DNA of 49,117 bases from Gammaproteobacteria bacterium UBA3067 (GCA_002366835.1 DFBZ01000070.1:1-49117), one strand, 5' to 3'. Numbered from the stretch's first letter, positions 9,108-17,530 are shown. Numbers and translations: made by a program. The notes: a model not told the origin generated them from the sequence alone.

Positions 9108-9287
9108 ATGAAGAAAAAAAAAGAGTGCCAAGAGCCTGAGGTAAAGGCTGTTGATAGTGGAGAGGAAAAGGAAAAAACGCAGCAAGGGCAGTTTGGTTTT
9201 GTTCCTACTAAAGGGCAAGATGGTAAGCGTAAATTTCGTCATGTGGAAAGTAGTGAGGTGGCCAAAGGCTGCAAGCTTTGTAAGTAG
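9108..9287 (+). CDS. Small lysine-rich protein ending in a C-x2-C pair, function unknown
   Basis: A 59-residue reading frame begins at ATG 9108 and is preceded by AGGAGA at 9094-9099 with an eight-base spacer, a good ribosome binding site that favours this start over the upstream GTG. The product starts with four lysines, is highly charged and ends 'EVAKGCKLCK', a terminal Cys-x2-Cys that might bind metal or form a disulfide. The middle, 'FGFVPTKGQDGKRKFRHVE', looks like a compact conserved motif rather than random translation. I recognise no family. It lies on the plus strand between two minus-strand genes and ends 14 bases before the pgpA stop, so it has its own promoter. No signal peptide. 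Confidence 0.55.
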   Translation: MKKKKECQEPEVKAVDSGEEKEKTQQGQFGFVPTKGQDGKRKFRHVESSEVAKGCKLCK

Positions 9288-9301
9288 CGCTTTTACGCAG
9301 C

Positions 9302-9778
9302 TTAAAAATAGCGTATCAGCAACTGCAAGATGATCAGGGCATAGAGGCCAGCAACCAGGTCATCCACCATGATGCCAAAACCTCCGCTCACCTCTGTGTC
9401 GAGCATTTTGATGGGGTAAGGTTTCCAGATGTCGAAGAGGCGAAAGAGTAAGAAGCCGACCACGATCCACTTCCACTCCATGGGTGCGGCGATCATGGTG
9501 ACCAGGAAACCGGCAAACTCATCCCAGACAATGGCAGAGTGGTCGTGAATTCCCCAGTCGTGGGCTGTTTTTCCGCAGATCCAGATGCCTGCAAGGGTGA
9601 TAACAAGCAGGATGATAAGGTAGGTTTGCAGGGCGAATTGCCCGAGAACCAGGAACAGTGGAATGGCGGCAAGTGTTCCGAAGGTGCCTGGTGCAAAGGG
9701 CGCTGTGCCGCTGCCAAAACCAAGGGCCAGAAAATGAATCGGGTGACGTAAACTGCCTTCTGGAAGGATGTTGCTCAT
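9302..9778 (-). CDS. pgpA: Phosphatidylglycerophosphatase A
   Basis: PgpA is an inner-membrane lipid phosphatase that converts phosphatidylglycerophosphate to phosphatidylglycerol. At 158 residues it is family length, with 'FGSGTAPFAPGTFGTL' near residues 21-36, the acidic 'VWDEFAGF' motif in the middle and 'GFGIMVDDLVAGLYA' near the C-terminus, all standard for PgpA. Three to four hydrophobic segments are visible. It follows thiL in the same direction, matching the usual nusB-thiL-pgpA order, but the 255-base spacer is longer than usual and holds an inverted repeat, so it may also have its own promoter. Confidence 0.93.
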   Translation of the reverse strand: MSNILPEGSLRHPIHFLALGFGSGTAPFAPGTFGTLAAIPLFLVLGQFALQTYLIILLVITLAGIWICGKTAHDWGIHDHSAIVWDEFAGFLVTMIAAPMEWKWIVVGFLLFRLFDIWKPYPIKMLDTEVSGGFGIMVDDLVAGLYALIILQLLIRYF

Positions 9779-9826
9779 AGCTTTCTCTTTTAACCTAGAA
9801 GCCGCAGTTGGACTTGCTTGAGAGTG

Positions 9827-9916
9827 CGTTTATTGGGTTCGATAATACAGTAAAAAAAGTGAATATTAGCAGGCTATTCTGAGCTTTTTTTGCGAAATTA
9901 GCGGGCCCAATAAACG
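9827..9916. repeat. 90-bp element bounded by 11-bp perfect inverted repeats
   Basis: CGTTTATTGGG at 9827-9837 is exactly complementary to CCCAATAAACG at 9906-9916. They enclose 68 bases of A+T-rich DNA without a reading frame, in the thiL-pgpA spacer. It may be a small mobile-type element, a long-loop RNA structure or a looped regulator-binding pair. No clear target duplication is visible. Confidence 0.5.
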
Positions 9917-10033
9917 TGCTATCGAGTGAGGAGGTGGACTCACCCAACAGGTGAAAGCTCAATTTTCAAAATAACTTACTATAGAAATGTAAACTTCCAG
10001 TTTGGGCCGGCCAACTGCGGTTTCTAGGTTCAA

Positions 10034-11020
10034 TTAAAAATGCTCAAAACCACGGGGATCATAGTCGAACTCGACCCCATTTGCGTCAAGGCATTGCAGG
10101 GTTTTCTCTTTAATTATCTCGCCGATGCGGGTGATGGGGATGTGGCCCTTTAATGCTTTGAGCTGCTCTCGTTTCTCTTTTGCTGCACTAAAACACAACT
10201 CATAATCATCGCCGGCTTCTAATGCTTGTGTATAGCGATGCAGTGATGGCACGTTTTGGCTGTCCGTGCAGGCTTGATAAGCGGGGGACAGCGGGATGGC
10301 TTCAAGCTTAATGCGCGCACCCACTTGGCTGGCATCGAGAACATGTTTTAAGTCCACCAGTAAACCATCGGAAACATCAATGGCGGAGTTGGCTAAATCG
10401 AGCAGCGCTTGCCCCAGCGCAATGCGTGGGGTGGGGCGATTTAAGCGTGAAAGCAGGTACTGTTGGTGCTTGCCTTCGGTTGCTGGTATCAGTTTACCCT
10501 GCTGTATTTGCAGCCCAAGACTCGCATCACCAATGTTGCCGGACACATAAATATCGTCCCCAACCTTGGCGCCGCTGCGTAATAAGCCTTGCTGGCAGGG
10601 GAGTAGGCCGAGAACCTGTACTGAAATAGTCAGGGGGCCGCGGGTGGTGTCCCCGCCAATTAGGGCTATTTGGTGTTCTTTAGCGAGGGTAAGTAGTCCC
10701 TCACTAAAACCCTGCAACCAGTGTTCTTTCGTGTCGGGAAGTGTGAGGGCAAGGGTGAAAGCATAAGGTGAGGCTCCCATTGCAGCAAGGTCGCTCAGGT
10801 TTACCGCAAGCGCTTTGTAGCCGATATCGCAGGCAGGGGTGTTTTCTGGGAAGTGGATGCCCGAAACCAGAGTATCTACCGCAACGCAAAGGCGTTGGCC
10901 AGCGGGTGGACTAAGAATGGCTGCATCATCACCGATACCAACATCCAAGCCGGAGGTATTGCGGGAGGCCTGGCTGCTTTTGAAGTATCTCTCGATCAGT
11001 GAAAATTCTTCGACAGCCAT
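10034..11020 (-). CDS. thiL: Thiamine-monophosphate kinase ThiL
   Basis: ThiL phosphorylates thiamine monophosphate to thiamine diphosphate, the last step of cofactor synthesis, in the cytoplasm. The 328-residue protein shows the PurM/AIR-synthetase-like fold motifs: 'GIGDDAAIL' (about 27-35), 'AVNLSDLAAMGA' (about 72-83), 'LIGGDTTRGPL' and the C-terminal 'AIDVSDGLLVDL'. The final 'DYDPRGFEHF' is also typical. It is 95 bases downstream of nusB on the same strand in the conserved riboflavin-nusB-thiL cluster. A GGTGA upstream of the ATG is a fair ribosome binding site. Confidence 0.95.
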   Translation of the reverse strand: MAVEEFSLIERYFKSSQASRNTSGLDVGIGDDAAILSPPAGQRLCVAVDTLVSGIHFPENTPACDIGYKALAVNLSDLAAMGASPYAFTLALTLPDTKEHWLQGFSEGLLTLAKEHQIALIGGDTTRGPLTISVQVLGLLPCQQGLLRSGAKVGDDIYVSGNIGDASLGLQIQQGKLIPATEGKHQQYLLSRLNRPTPRIALGQALLDLANSAIDVSDGLLVDLKHVLDASQVGARIKLEAIPLSPAYQACTDSQNVPSLHRYTQALEAGDDYELCFSAAKEKREQLKALKGHIPITRIGEIIKEKTLQCLDANGVEFDYDPRGFEHF

Positions 11021-11115
11021 GCGTTCACCGAATAGGTATGTGAGAAAACAGTCACTATTTCCTTTGTTTTATTCGCTTACTGAAGGTGTAAGGGGTCAAC
11101 TAGATTAGTCTAGGC

Positions 11116-11577
11116 TTAGCCTTTTATCTCGACGTCGCGAACTTGTCGGGCCAGTTTGTCGAGCACGCCATTAACAAAGCGGTAGCTGTCTTCTGCACCA
11201 AATACTTTGGCCAGCTCAACGCCTTCATTGATGCACACGCGGTAGGGAATGTCGATGCGGTGGCATAACTCGTAGGCACCAATACGCAGTGCGTTGAGCT
11301 CCACAACACCCAGTTCCGATTTCTTTCTGTCTAGCAGTGGCTCCAGCTGCTGATCGAGGCTTGCCACGTTGGCGGGAATCTCATGCAGCAGTTCGTGGAA
11401 AAACGGTAAATCCACCTTATGCATGGCATTTTCGCTGCGGAATTGTGCTTCGATTCTGTTGAGGCTTCCTCCTGCAATATGCCATTGATAGAGGGCTTGT
11501 AGGGCAAAGCGTCTTGCTTTGCGCCGTGCCGCTGGGCGGGGCTTACTTGCTGGAGCTGGGTTTGGGGTATCGTTCAC
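11116..11577 (-). CDS. nusB: Transcription antitermination factor NusB
   Basis: NusB binds boxA RNA with NusE (ribosomal protein S10) and supports antitermination of ribosomal RNA transcription. The 153-residue protein has a basic, proline-rich N-terminal extension of about 18 residues and then the family signature 'ARRFALQALYQWHIAGG', which contacts RNA. The C-terminal 'VCINEGVELAKVFGAEDSY' and 'FVNGVLDKLAR' helices are also diagnostic. The ATG overlaps the ribH stop by four bases (11574-11577), so translation is coupled to ribH. Confidence 0.95.
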   Translation of the reverse strand: MNDTPNPAPASKPRPAARRKARRFALQALYQWHIAGGSLNRIEAQFRSENAMHKVDLPFFHELLHEIPANVASLDQQLEPLLDRKKSELGVVELNALRIGAYELCHRIDIPYRVCINEGVELAKVFGAEDSYRFVNGVLDKLARQVRDVEIKG

Positions 11578-12053
11578 AGGGCGTCGATACTCTTAATCAG
11601 ACTGACCATTTCCATTGCGCTAAGGGCGGCTTCTCCGCCTTTGTTACCGGCTTTGGTGCCAGAACGCTCGATGGCCTGCTCGATGGTGTCTACAGTGAGT
11701 ACGCCAAAAGAAACGGGAATAGCGCTATCCAAAGCAACCTGTGCAATGCCTTTTACGCATTCCCCAGCCACGTATTCAAAGTGAGGGGTGCCACCACGGA
11801 TCACGGCACCTAAGGCGATAATGGCATCGTACTTGCCCTTGTCGGCCACTTTTTTTACTGCCAGAGGAAGTTCAAAAGCACCGGGTACGCGGATGATTTC
11901 AATTTGTTCGTGCTTTATGCCGTGGCGTGTAAGGGTATCGATGGCACCTTCAAGCAGGCTTTCAACGACAAAGCTGTTAAAACGGCCCACAACCAGGGCA
12001 TAGTTTCCGGCGACTGTAACGAAGTCGCCTTCGATGGTGTTGATTGTTTGCAT
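11574..12053 (-). CDS. ribH: 6,7-dimethyl-8-ribityllumazine synthase
   Basis: RibH condenses 5-amino-6-ribitylaminouracil with 3,4-dihydroxy-2-butanone 4-phosphate to form the lumazine precursor of riboflavin, usually as an icosahedral or decameric assembly. The 159-residue sequence carries 'ALVVGRFNSFV' near residues 18-28, 'RVPGAFELPLAVKK' near 55-68, 'IALGAVIRGGTPHFEYVAGE' near 79-98 (active-site His) and 'PVSFGVLTVDTIEQAIER'. AGGTAAA precedes the ATG. It lies 21 bases downstream of ribB(X) and overlaps nusB by four bases. Confidence 0.96.
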   Translation of the reverse strand: MQTINTIEGDFVTVAGNYALVVGRFNSFVVESLLEGAIDTLTRHGIKHEQIEIIRVPGAFELPLAVKKVADKGKYDAIIALGAVIRGGTPHFEYVAGECVKGIAQVALDSAIPVSFGVLTVDTIEQAIERSGTKAGNKGGEAALSAMEMVSLIKSIDAL

Positions 12054-12074
12054 AAGATTTACCTGCTTGCTGCG

Positions 12075-13178
12075 TTATTTTTGAAAGGGGATGAATTCGG
12101 TGATTTCGAGATCAAAGCCTGAAATGGCGCTGTAGCGCATGGGAGAGCTGAGCAGGCGCATTTTATGGATACCGAGGTCGCGCAATATTTGCGAGCCGGT
12201 ACCAATAGTGCGAACGCCGCTGCTGCTATTGCTGGGGGCTGTTGTGCCTGCGCAGTAGTTTTCCAAGCGTTGTACTAGATGAGACGGGTTTTCATCGTGG
12301 CCAATTAATACAATTGCTCCGGCTTCTTCTTCTGCGAGTCGCTGCATGGCGCTGTCAAAGTTCCAGCTTTGTTCTGGATGCTGGGTTTTAATCAGGTCGC
12401 GCAGGGTATCGGGGACATGCACACGCACCAAGGGAGATTCGCTTTTGCCGAGATCGCCTTTGACCAAAGCGAGATGGGCGCCGCCGTCCACTTGGTCTTT
12501 ATAACCGATGGCGCGGAAAGTGCCGTAAGCGGTTTCAATCGAGCGGTCAAAAATGCGATCAACGGTTTTTTCATTGCTCATGCGATATTGGATTAAATCG
12601 GCAATGGTGCCGATTTTCAGGCCGTGCTCTTCAGCGAAGACTTCCAGATCGGGGCGGCGTGCCATGGTGCCGTCTTCATTCATGATTTCCACGATCACGG
12701 CAGAGGGGTCGAGACCGGCTAAACGGGAGAGGTCACACCCTGCTTCAGTGTGTCCAGCGCGAAACAGTACGCCGCCGGGCTGGGCCATAAGGGGGAAAAT
12801 GTGGCCGGGTTGTACGATGTCGTCGGGGCGGGCATCCCGTGCGGTGGCAACGCGAATGGTTTGGGCGCGATCGGCGGCAGAAATACCGGTGGTGACGCCT
12901 TCTCGTGCCTCAATGGAAAGAGTGAAGGCGGTGCCGTGGGCGTCTTGGTTATCTTGCACCATTAAAGGAAGGTTGAGGCGTTCGCAACGATCTTGGGTGA
13001 TGGTGAGGCAAATCAGTCCACGTGCATGGGTGGCCATAAAATTGATATCTTCGGCGCGCACCAGTGGGGCGGCCATAATAAGGTCACCTTCATTCTCGCG
13101 GTCTTCGTCGTCCATTAATACGACCATTTTGCCGCGACGGATATCTTCAATAATTTCTTCGACTGAGTTTAGTTTCAT
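12075..13178 (-). CDS. ribB: 3,4-dihydroxy-2-butanone-4-phosphate synthase with degenerate RibA-like domain (RibBX type)
   Basis: The N-terminal 200 residues are a complete RibB domain: 'MDDEDRENEGDLIMAA' (22-37), 'HARGLICLT', and 'GHTEAGCDLSRLAGL'. This domain converts ribulose 5-phosphate to the four-carbon riboflavin precursor. The C-terminal 160 residues keep the GTP cyclohydrolase II fold outline ('ALVKGD', 'PLVRVHVPD', 'GTGSQILRDLGI') but the zinc-binding cysteine cluster expected in RibA is absent; the stretch reads 'WNFDSAMQRL'. It is therefore probably monofunctional, the RibBX variant known from Proteobacteria, and true RibA should be elsewhere on the chromosome. It sits between ribE and ribH in one operon. 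Confidence 0.92.
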   Translation of the reverse strand: MKLNSVEEIIEDIRRGKMVVLMDDEDRENEGDLIMAAPLVRAEDINFMATHARGLICLTITQDRCERLNLPLMVQDNQDAHGTAFTLSIEAREGVTTGISAADRAQTIRVATARDARPDDIVQPGHIFPLMAQPGGVLFRAGHTEAGCDLSRLAGLDPSAVIVEIMNEDGTMARRPDLEVFAEEHGLKIGTIADLIQYRMSNEKTVDRIFDRSIETAYGTFRAIGYKDQVDGGAHLALVKGDLGKSESPLVRVHVPDTLRDLIKTQHPEQSWNFDSAMQRLAEEEAGAIVLIGHDENPSHLVQRLENYCAGTTAPSNSSSGVRTIGTGSQILRDLGIHKMRLLSSPMRYSAISGFDLEITEFIPFQK

Positions 13179-13213
13179 TGTTTTTTTGTACCTGGCTTAT
13201 TACGCATAAGCAG

Positions 13214-13870
13214 TTATTTTACAAAGCCGTGTTGGGCTAGAAAATCAAAACTGAGGGTGTTTTTCGCCGCTGGCTCACCGGTGCCGGGTAGCAGGCGCTC
13301 AAGGTAGCGCGCCACCACATCAACTTCAATATTTATTTTTCGCCCGGTTTGCCATTCGTTAAGCGTGGTTTGCTGGACAGTATGAGGAACGATATTAAGA
13401 TAAAAAAGGTCACCGTCAACGTCATTGGTGGTCAGGCTGACGCCATCAAGGCAAATGGAGCCTTTTTTGGCGATGTAGCGACTGAGTTCGCTTGGCGCTT
13501 TAACAGTGTAGCGATGGGAGCGGCCGTCCATAGAGTGTGTGACGACTTCGCCAATGCCATCCGCATGGCCGCTAACAATATGCCCCCCCATTGGTGTAGA
13601 AGGTGTCAGGGCTTTTTCTAAATTGACGCGATCACCTTTGGATAAGTGTTTTAAGGTGGAATGGTTAAGTGTTTCGCAGGAAACATCCGCCCAAAAACCG
13701 TCCCCCGGTAATTCCACCACCGTGAGGCAGATACCATTAGTGGCAATGCTGTCTCCCAGTGCAACGTTGGACATATCCAGCTTGCCTGCTGCAATGCGCA
13801 GACGCAGGTCCCCACCCATGGGGGTGATGGCTTGAATATGGCCTATGGCGTTGATGATTCCTGTAAACAT
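13214..13870 (-). CDS. ribE: Riboflavin synthase alpha subunit
   Basis: This enzyme dismutates two lumazine molecules into riboflavin and the ribitylaminouracil precursor, acting as a cytoplasmic trimer. The 218-residue length fits. It begins with the hallmark 'MFTGIINAIGHI' and contains two lumazine-binding repeats, the first with 'SIATNGICLTV' (about 43-53) and the second with 'KGSICLDGVSLT' (about 136-147). 'GGHIVSGHADGIG' (about 97-109) is also conserved. It is 21 bases downstream of ribD and 35 bases upstream of ribB(X), all on the minus strand. Some nomenclatures call this gene ribC. Confidence 0.96.
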   Translation of the reverse strand: MFTGIINAIGHIQAITPMGGDLRLRIAAGKLDMSNVALGDSIATNGICLTVVELPGDGFWADVSCETLNHSTLKHLSKGDRVNLEKALTPSTPMGGHIVSGHADGIGEVVTHSMDGRSHRYTVKAPSELSRYIAKKGSICLDGVSLTTNDVDGDLFYLNIVPHTVQQTTLNEWQTGRKINIEVDVVARYLERLLPGTGEPAAKNTLSFDFLAQHGFVK

Positions 13871-13891
13871 GGGGTCTCGGTGCCGTTTTCT

Positions 13892-15076
13892 TTATGACGC
13901 TTCGGGCGCTATGGGAGAGGGGCTGGCAATTATACGCAAATCTTCACCCACTTGCCGTATATCTTTGAGATTGAGTTGTAAGCAGTCGCTCATTTTATCT
14001 AGCCCGGGCAGGCTTAAGCTTGGCTTTGCTGCATGGCCCATGAGCTTAGGGGCCATATATAAGATCAATTCATCGACTAATCCAGCCTGCATAAAGGCAC
14101 CTGCCAGCGTGGGGCCGGTTTCTACCAGCACTTCATTTATCTCTCTTTTTGCCAGTTCTCGTAATAAAGGTGCTAGGTTTATCTGGCCGCTTTTATTGGT
14201 GATGATCACTTCATGGCCTAAATTCTGTAATTGGGAAATTTTATCCCCATGCTGCTTAAGACTGTTTTCGGTAGTGGCGATGGCTGTTTTTCCGGCCTGT
14301 TGAAACAGTTTAGCGTTTAGAGGAATGCGGCACTGGCTGTCCAGCACAATGCGTAAAGGCTGGCGAATGGCCTGCTGCTGCCAAAGCTCGGGTGACTCCC
14401 CCAGCCAGTCTGATTGGCGCACCGTCATGGACGGGTCGTCACTGAGCACCGAATCCACCCCCATTACAATAGCGCAACTTTGGGCGCGCCAGCGTTGCAC
14501 ATCGGCCCTTGCCGCCGGGCCAGTGATCCATTTGCTTTCACCCGAGGCCATGGCCGTCCGGCCATCCAGGCTGGTGGCCATTTTTACACGCAGCAAGGGT
14601 TGTTGGTGCAGCATGCGCTTTATAAAGCCGGGATTCAGCGCTTTGGCGTCTTCTTCGAGTAGCCCCCAGTTCGTTTCAATGCCTGCATCATGCAGTGCTT
14701 TAAGGCCATTGCCTGCCACCTGCGGGTTCGGGTCAACCATGGCGGCGACAACACGCTTTACCCCTGCTTTGATTAGCGCGTCGGCGCAGGGGGGTGTCTT
14801 GCCGTGATGACTGCATGGTTCCAACGTGACATAAGCGGTGGCCCCCCTGGCTTGTTCGCCAGCTTGGCTTAGCGCTTCAATTTCAGCATGTTTGCCGCCA
14901 GCCTGCTGGTGCCAACCACTGGCAATAATATTGCCGTTTTTGCTGAGTACGCAGCCAACACGGGGATTGGGTGAGGTGGTGTACAGCCCATGCCGTGCCA
15001 GTTGAATAGCCAATGCCATGGCCTCGGTATCGTGTGGGCTAAAGTGACGGGGCAGTTGTTTTAGAAAGGCTTGCAT
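13892..15076 (-). CDS. ribD: Bifunctional pyrimidine deaminase/reductase RibD
   Basis: RibD deaminates and then reduces the pyrimidine intermediate of riboflavin synthesis with NADPH. The N-terminal deaminase domain carries zinc ligands in 'HAE' (63-65) and 'PCSHHGKTPPC' (Cys88 and Cys97). The reductase domain begins near residue 155 with 'LRVKMATSLDGRTAM' and continues to 'VLVETGPTLAGAFM' near residue 330. Length 394, a little longer than the usual 360-380, owing to about 16 extra N-terminal residues; an in-frame ATG near residue 20 could be an alternative start. It is 32 bases downstream of nrdR. Confidence 0.95.
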   Translation of the reverse strand: MQAFLKQLPRHFSPHDTEAMALAIQLARHGLYTTSPNPRVGCVLSKNGNIIASGWHQQAGGKHAEIEALSQAGEQARGATAYVTLEPCSHHGKTPPCADALIKAGVKRVVAAMVDPNPQVAGNGLKALHDAGIETNWGLLEEDAKALNPGFIKRMLHQQPLLRVKMATSLDGRTAMASGESKWITGPAARADVQRWRAQSCAIVMGVDSVLSDDPSMTVRQSDWLGESPELWQQQAIRQPLRIVLDSQCRIPLNAKLFQQAGKTAIATTENSLKQHGDKISQLQNLGHEVIITNKSGQINLAPLLRELAKREINEVLVETGPTLAGAFMQAGLVDELILYMAPKLMGHAAKPSLSLPGLDKMSDCLQLNLKDIRQVGEDLRIIASPSPIAPEAS

Positions 15077-15108
15077 AGTGCTTGGTGTGCTCTTTGGGCA
15101 GAGCGGCT

Positions 15109-15567
15109 TCAGGAGTCCGGCTTCTGCAGTTTGTCGAGTTCTTTGCGAAACTCTTCAATATCCTGAAAGCTTCGGTAGACCGATGCGAAGCGCACATAGG
15201 CCACTTCATCCAGTTCTTTCAATGTTTTCATGACCAATTCCCCGATGAGGGAGGCGTCTATTTCTCTTTCGCCCGTGGCGCGCAAGTCATTTTTGATGCG
15301 GTTCAGGGCTGCGTCGATTTGCTCCATGCTAACGGGGCGCTTTTCCAGTGCGCGGGACATGCCCCGGCGAAGTTTTTCGTCATCAAAGTGTTGGTAGGTG
15401 CCATCTTGTTTGACGACACGCGGCATGGCTAGCTCAGCGCTTTCAAAGGTGGTAAAGCGCTCGCCGCAGCTGAGGCATTCTCGGCGGCGGCGCACCTGCG
15501 CACCCTCTGCCACTAAGCGGGAGTCCAGCACTTTGGTTTCCTGTGCGCGGCAGAAGGGACAATGCAT
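15109..15567 (-). CDS. nrdR: Ribonucleotide reductase transcriptional repressor NrdR
   Basis: NrdR is a cytoplasmic repressor that senses ATP/dATP and controls ribonucleotide reductase genes. The 152-residue protein has an N-terminal zinc ribbon with Cys3, Cys6, Cys31 and Cys34, followed by an ATP-cone domain ('RVVKQDGTYQHFDDEKL' near residue 50, then 'YVRFASVYRSFQDIEEF' near the end). It lies three bases downstream of the glyA stop and 32 bases upstream of ribD, the standard gammaproteobacterial order glyA-nrdR-ribD. Confidence 0.96.
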   Translation of the reverse strand: MHCPFCRAQETKVLDSRLVAEGAQVRRRRECLSCGERFTTFESAELAMPRVVKQDGTYQHFDDEKLRRGMSRALEKRPVSMEQIDAALNRIKNDLRATGEREIDASLIGELVMKTLKELDEVAYVRFASVYRSFQDIEEFRKELDKLQKPDS

Positions 15568-15570
15568 GGT

Positions 15571-16827
15571 CTATTTCTCGTAAACGGGAAAGCGAGCACA
15601 GAGCTCGGAGACTTTGCCGCGTACCGCATCAATGGTGGCTTCGTTTTCGATGTTATCGAGAATGTCGCACATCCAGCCGGTGAGTTCGGCGCTTTCCTGT
15701 TCGCCAAAACCGCGACGGGTGATGGCGGGGGAGCCAATGCGTAAACCGCTGGTCACAAAGGGTGAGCGAGGGTCGTTGGGCACGGCATTTTTGTTGACGG
15801 TGATATGCGCGCGGCCCAATGCCGCATCGGCATCTTTACCGGTGATGTCTTTATCTACCAGATCGAGTAGGAAAAGATGGTTCTGGGTGCCGTTGGAAAC
15901 AATGTTATAGCCACGCTCTTTAAAGACGCGGGCCATGGTTTGGGCATTTTGTACCACTTGTTTTTGATACACCTTAAACTCTGGCTCCATGGCTTCTTTA
16001 AAACAAATCGCCTTGGCCGCGATGATGTGCATCAAGGGGCCGCCTTGCCCGCCGGGGAATACAGCGGAGTTGAGTTTTTTCTCAATGGCTTCGTTTGCCT
16101 TGGCCAGAATTAGTCCGCCACGGGGGCCGCCCAAGGTTTTATGGGTGGTGGAGGTGGTTACATCGGCAATTTGTGTGGGGTTGGGGTATTCACCCGCCGC
16201 CACCAGGCCAGCGACGTGTGCCATATCGACCACCAGATAAGCACCCACTTCATCGGCAATGTCTCGAAAACGCTGCCAATCCAACACTTGGGAATAAGCA
16301 GAAAAACCCGCCATGATCATTTTGGGTTTGTGTTCACGGGCCAGTGCTGCAACGTCTTCGTAATCAATTTCACCTGTCTCGGCGTTTAAACCATATTGCA
16401 CCGCGTGATAGATCTTTCCGGAAAAATTCACTTTGGAACCGTGGGTTAAGTGCCCGCCATCCGCCAGGCTCATGCCCAGCACCGTATCACCGGGTTCCAG
16501 CAACGCCATATAGACCGCAGCGTTGGCCTGGGAGCCGGAGTGAGGTTGTACGTTGGCGTAATCTGCACCGAACAGTGCTTTAGCCCTATCAATGGCCAGT
16601 TGCTCCACCACATCTACAAACTCACAGCCGCCGTAGTAACGTTTACCCGGATAGCCCTCTGCGTATTTATTGGTGAGTTGAGAGCCCTGAGCTTCCATTA
16701 CCCGTGGGCTGGTATAGTTTTCAGAAGCAATTAGCTCAATGTGCGCTTCCTGCCGTTGCGCCTCTTTTTCTATGGCGTCAGCAATATCGGGATCGAACTC
16801 GGCAATGGTCATGGAGCGGCTGAACAT
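15571..16827 (-). CDS. glyA: Serine hydroxymethyltransferase
   Basis: GlyA interconverts serine and glycine with tetrahydrofolate, supplying one-carbon units. The pyridoxal-phosphate lysine is in 'TTSTTHKTLGGPRGG' (Lys230 counting from ATG 16827). 'LIASENYTSP' near the N-terminus, 'YAEGYPGKRYYGG' and the central 'VDMAHVAGLVAAG' are diagnostic. I choose ATG 16827 (418 residues) because AGAGGT at 16835-16840 lies seven bases upstream; the in-frame GTG at 16836 would overlap that site. The gene is 85 bases from the CBS-pair gene and three bases from nrdR. Confidence 0.97.
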   Translation of the reverse strand: MFSRSMTIAEFDPDIADAIEKEAQRQEAHIELIASENYTSPRVMEAQGSQLTNKYAEGYPGKRYYGGCEFVDVVEQLAIDRAKALFGADYANVQPHSGSQANAAVYMALLEPGDTVLGMSLADGGHLTHGSKVNFSGKIYHAVQYGLNAETGEIDYEDVAALAREHKPKMIMAGFSAYSQVLDWQRFRDIADEVGAYLVVDMAHVAGLVAAGEYPNPTQIADVTTSTTHKTLGGPRGGLILAKANEAIEKKLNSAVFPGGQGGPLMHIIAAKAICFKEAMEPEFKVYQKQVVQNAQTMARVFKERGYNIVSNGTQNHLFLLDLVDKDITGKDADAALGRAHITVNKNAVPNDPRSPFVTSGLRIGSPAITRRGFGEQESAELTGWMCDILDNIENEATIDAVRGKVSELCARFPVYEK

Positions 16828-16834
16828 GGTAGGC

Positions 16835-16840
16835 ACCTCT
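16835..16840 (-). promoter_or_regulatory. Ribosome binding site deciding the glyA start
   Basis: Read on the minus strand this is AGAGGT, seven bases before ATG 16827. It overlaps the alternative GTG at 16836, which argues against that GTG being used. Confidence 0.6.
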
Positions 16841-16912
16841 AATGAATGAGTCGGGGGATGAGTAAACCGGCTATTTTACCCCAGCACAGGGGGCTGCGCT
16901 ATATAAACGCCT

Positions 16913-17530
16913 TTATACCCACAGCTCGATAGGCGCTTGATTCACCAGGGCATGCAGAATGTCCGTGCGGGTGACAATGCCTTCCACGTGATTTGCTTCA
17001 TTGACAACGGGTAAGCAGCTGATTTGGCGGTTAATCATTAAGTCGGCCACTTCACGAATTCCCGTGCTGGGCGAGACGCTGAATACCCGTGTTTGGGCAA
17101 TTTCCATAATTAGCGTATTTGGCAATGCGGTTTTTGTTGAGTGGGTAGGATTCAGGTTGGAGGTATGACGCAAAATATCATTGTCGCTCACGATGGCTTT
17201 AATATGCGAGTTTTGATCAATAATGGGAATGTGACGAAAAGAGTGGCGTTGGAAAAGTTGCCAAACCTCATGAAGCAGTGCGCGGTCTGAAATCATCGTC
17301 ACTGGCGATGACATAACCTGAGCAACAACAATGACCGGTTGGCGGGGTTTTTCTTTTTGCGACTCTTTATAGGCCGAAGCACCAGTGCCGGTATGGGGGT
17401 GAGGGCGTGTTTTTTTATCCGCCTTGCGAGTCCGCGCCGTGGCTTGCACTTCTCTCGCTTGCTGTTGTTGCAGCAGCCGAGAAAGTGACTCCTCTTGCCT
17501 GATACCTCGGTCAAAAACATAAAAGACCAC
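16913..17530 (-). CDS. CBS-domain pair protein
   Basis: A 205-residue soluble protein with a basic, low-complexity N-terminal region (about residues 10-68, rich in Gln, Lys, Arg) and two CBS motifs, about 72-125 ('VMSSPVTMI', 'RHIPIIDQNSHIKAIVSDNDIL') and 143-197 ('ISCLPVVNEANHVEGIVTRTDIL'). Such modules bind adenine nucleotides and act as energy sensors; the partner here is unknown. The start is GTG 17530, preceded by GGGG with a six-base spacer. It is a single gene upstream of glyA and borders the long spacer before the exopolysaccharide island. Confidence 0.85.
   Translation of the reverse strand: MVFYVFDRGIRQEESLSRLLQQQQAREVQATARTRKADKKTRPHPHTGTGASAYKESQKEKPRQPVIVVAQVMSSPVTMISDRALLHEVWQLFQRHSFRHIPIIDQNSHIKAIVSDNDILRHTSNLNPTHSTKTALPNTLIMEIAQTRVFSVSPSTGIREVADLMINRQISCLPVVNEANHVEGIVTRTDILHALVNQAPIELWV

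Noticed and set aside
12553..13209. 218-codon plus-strand frame antisense to ribB(X)
   Set aside because: It is a mirror frame of a highly conserved gene and its translation is serine/arginine-rich without motifs.
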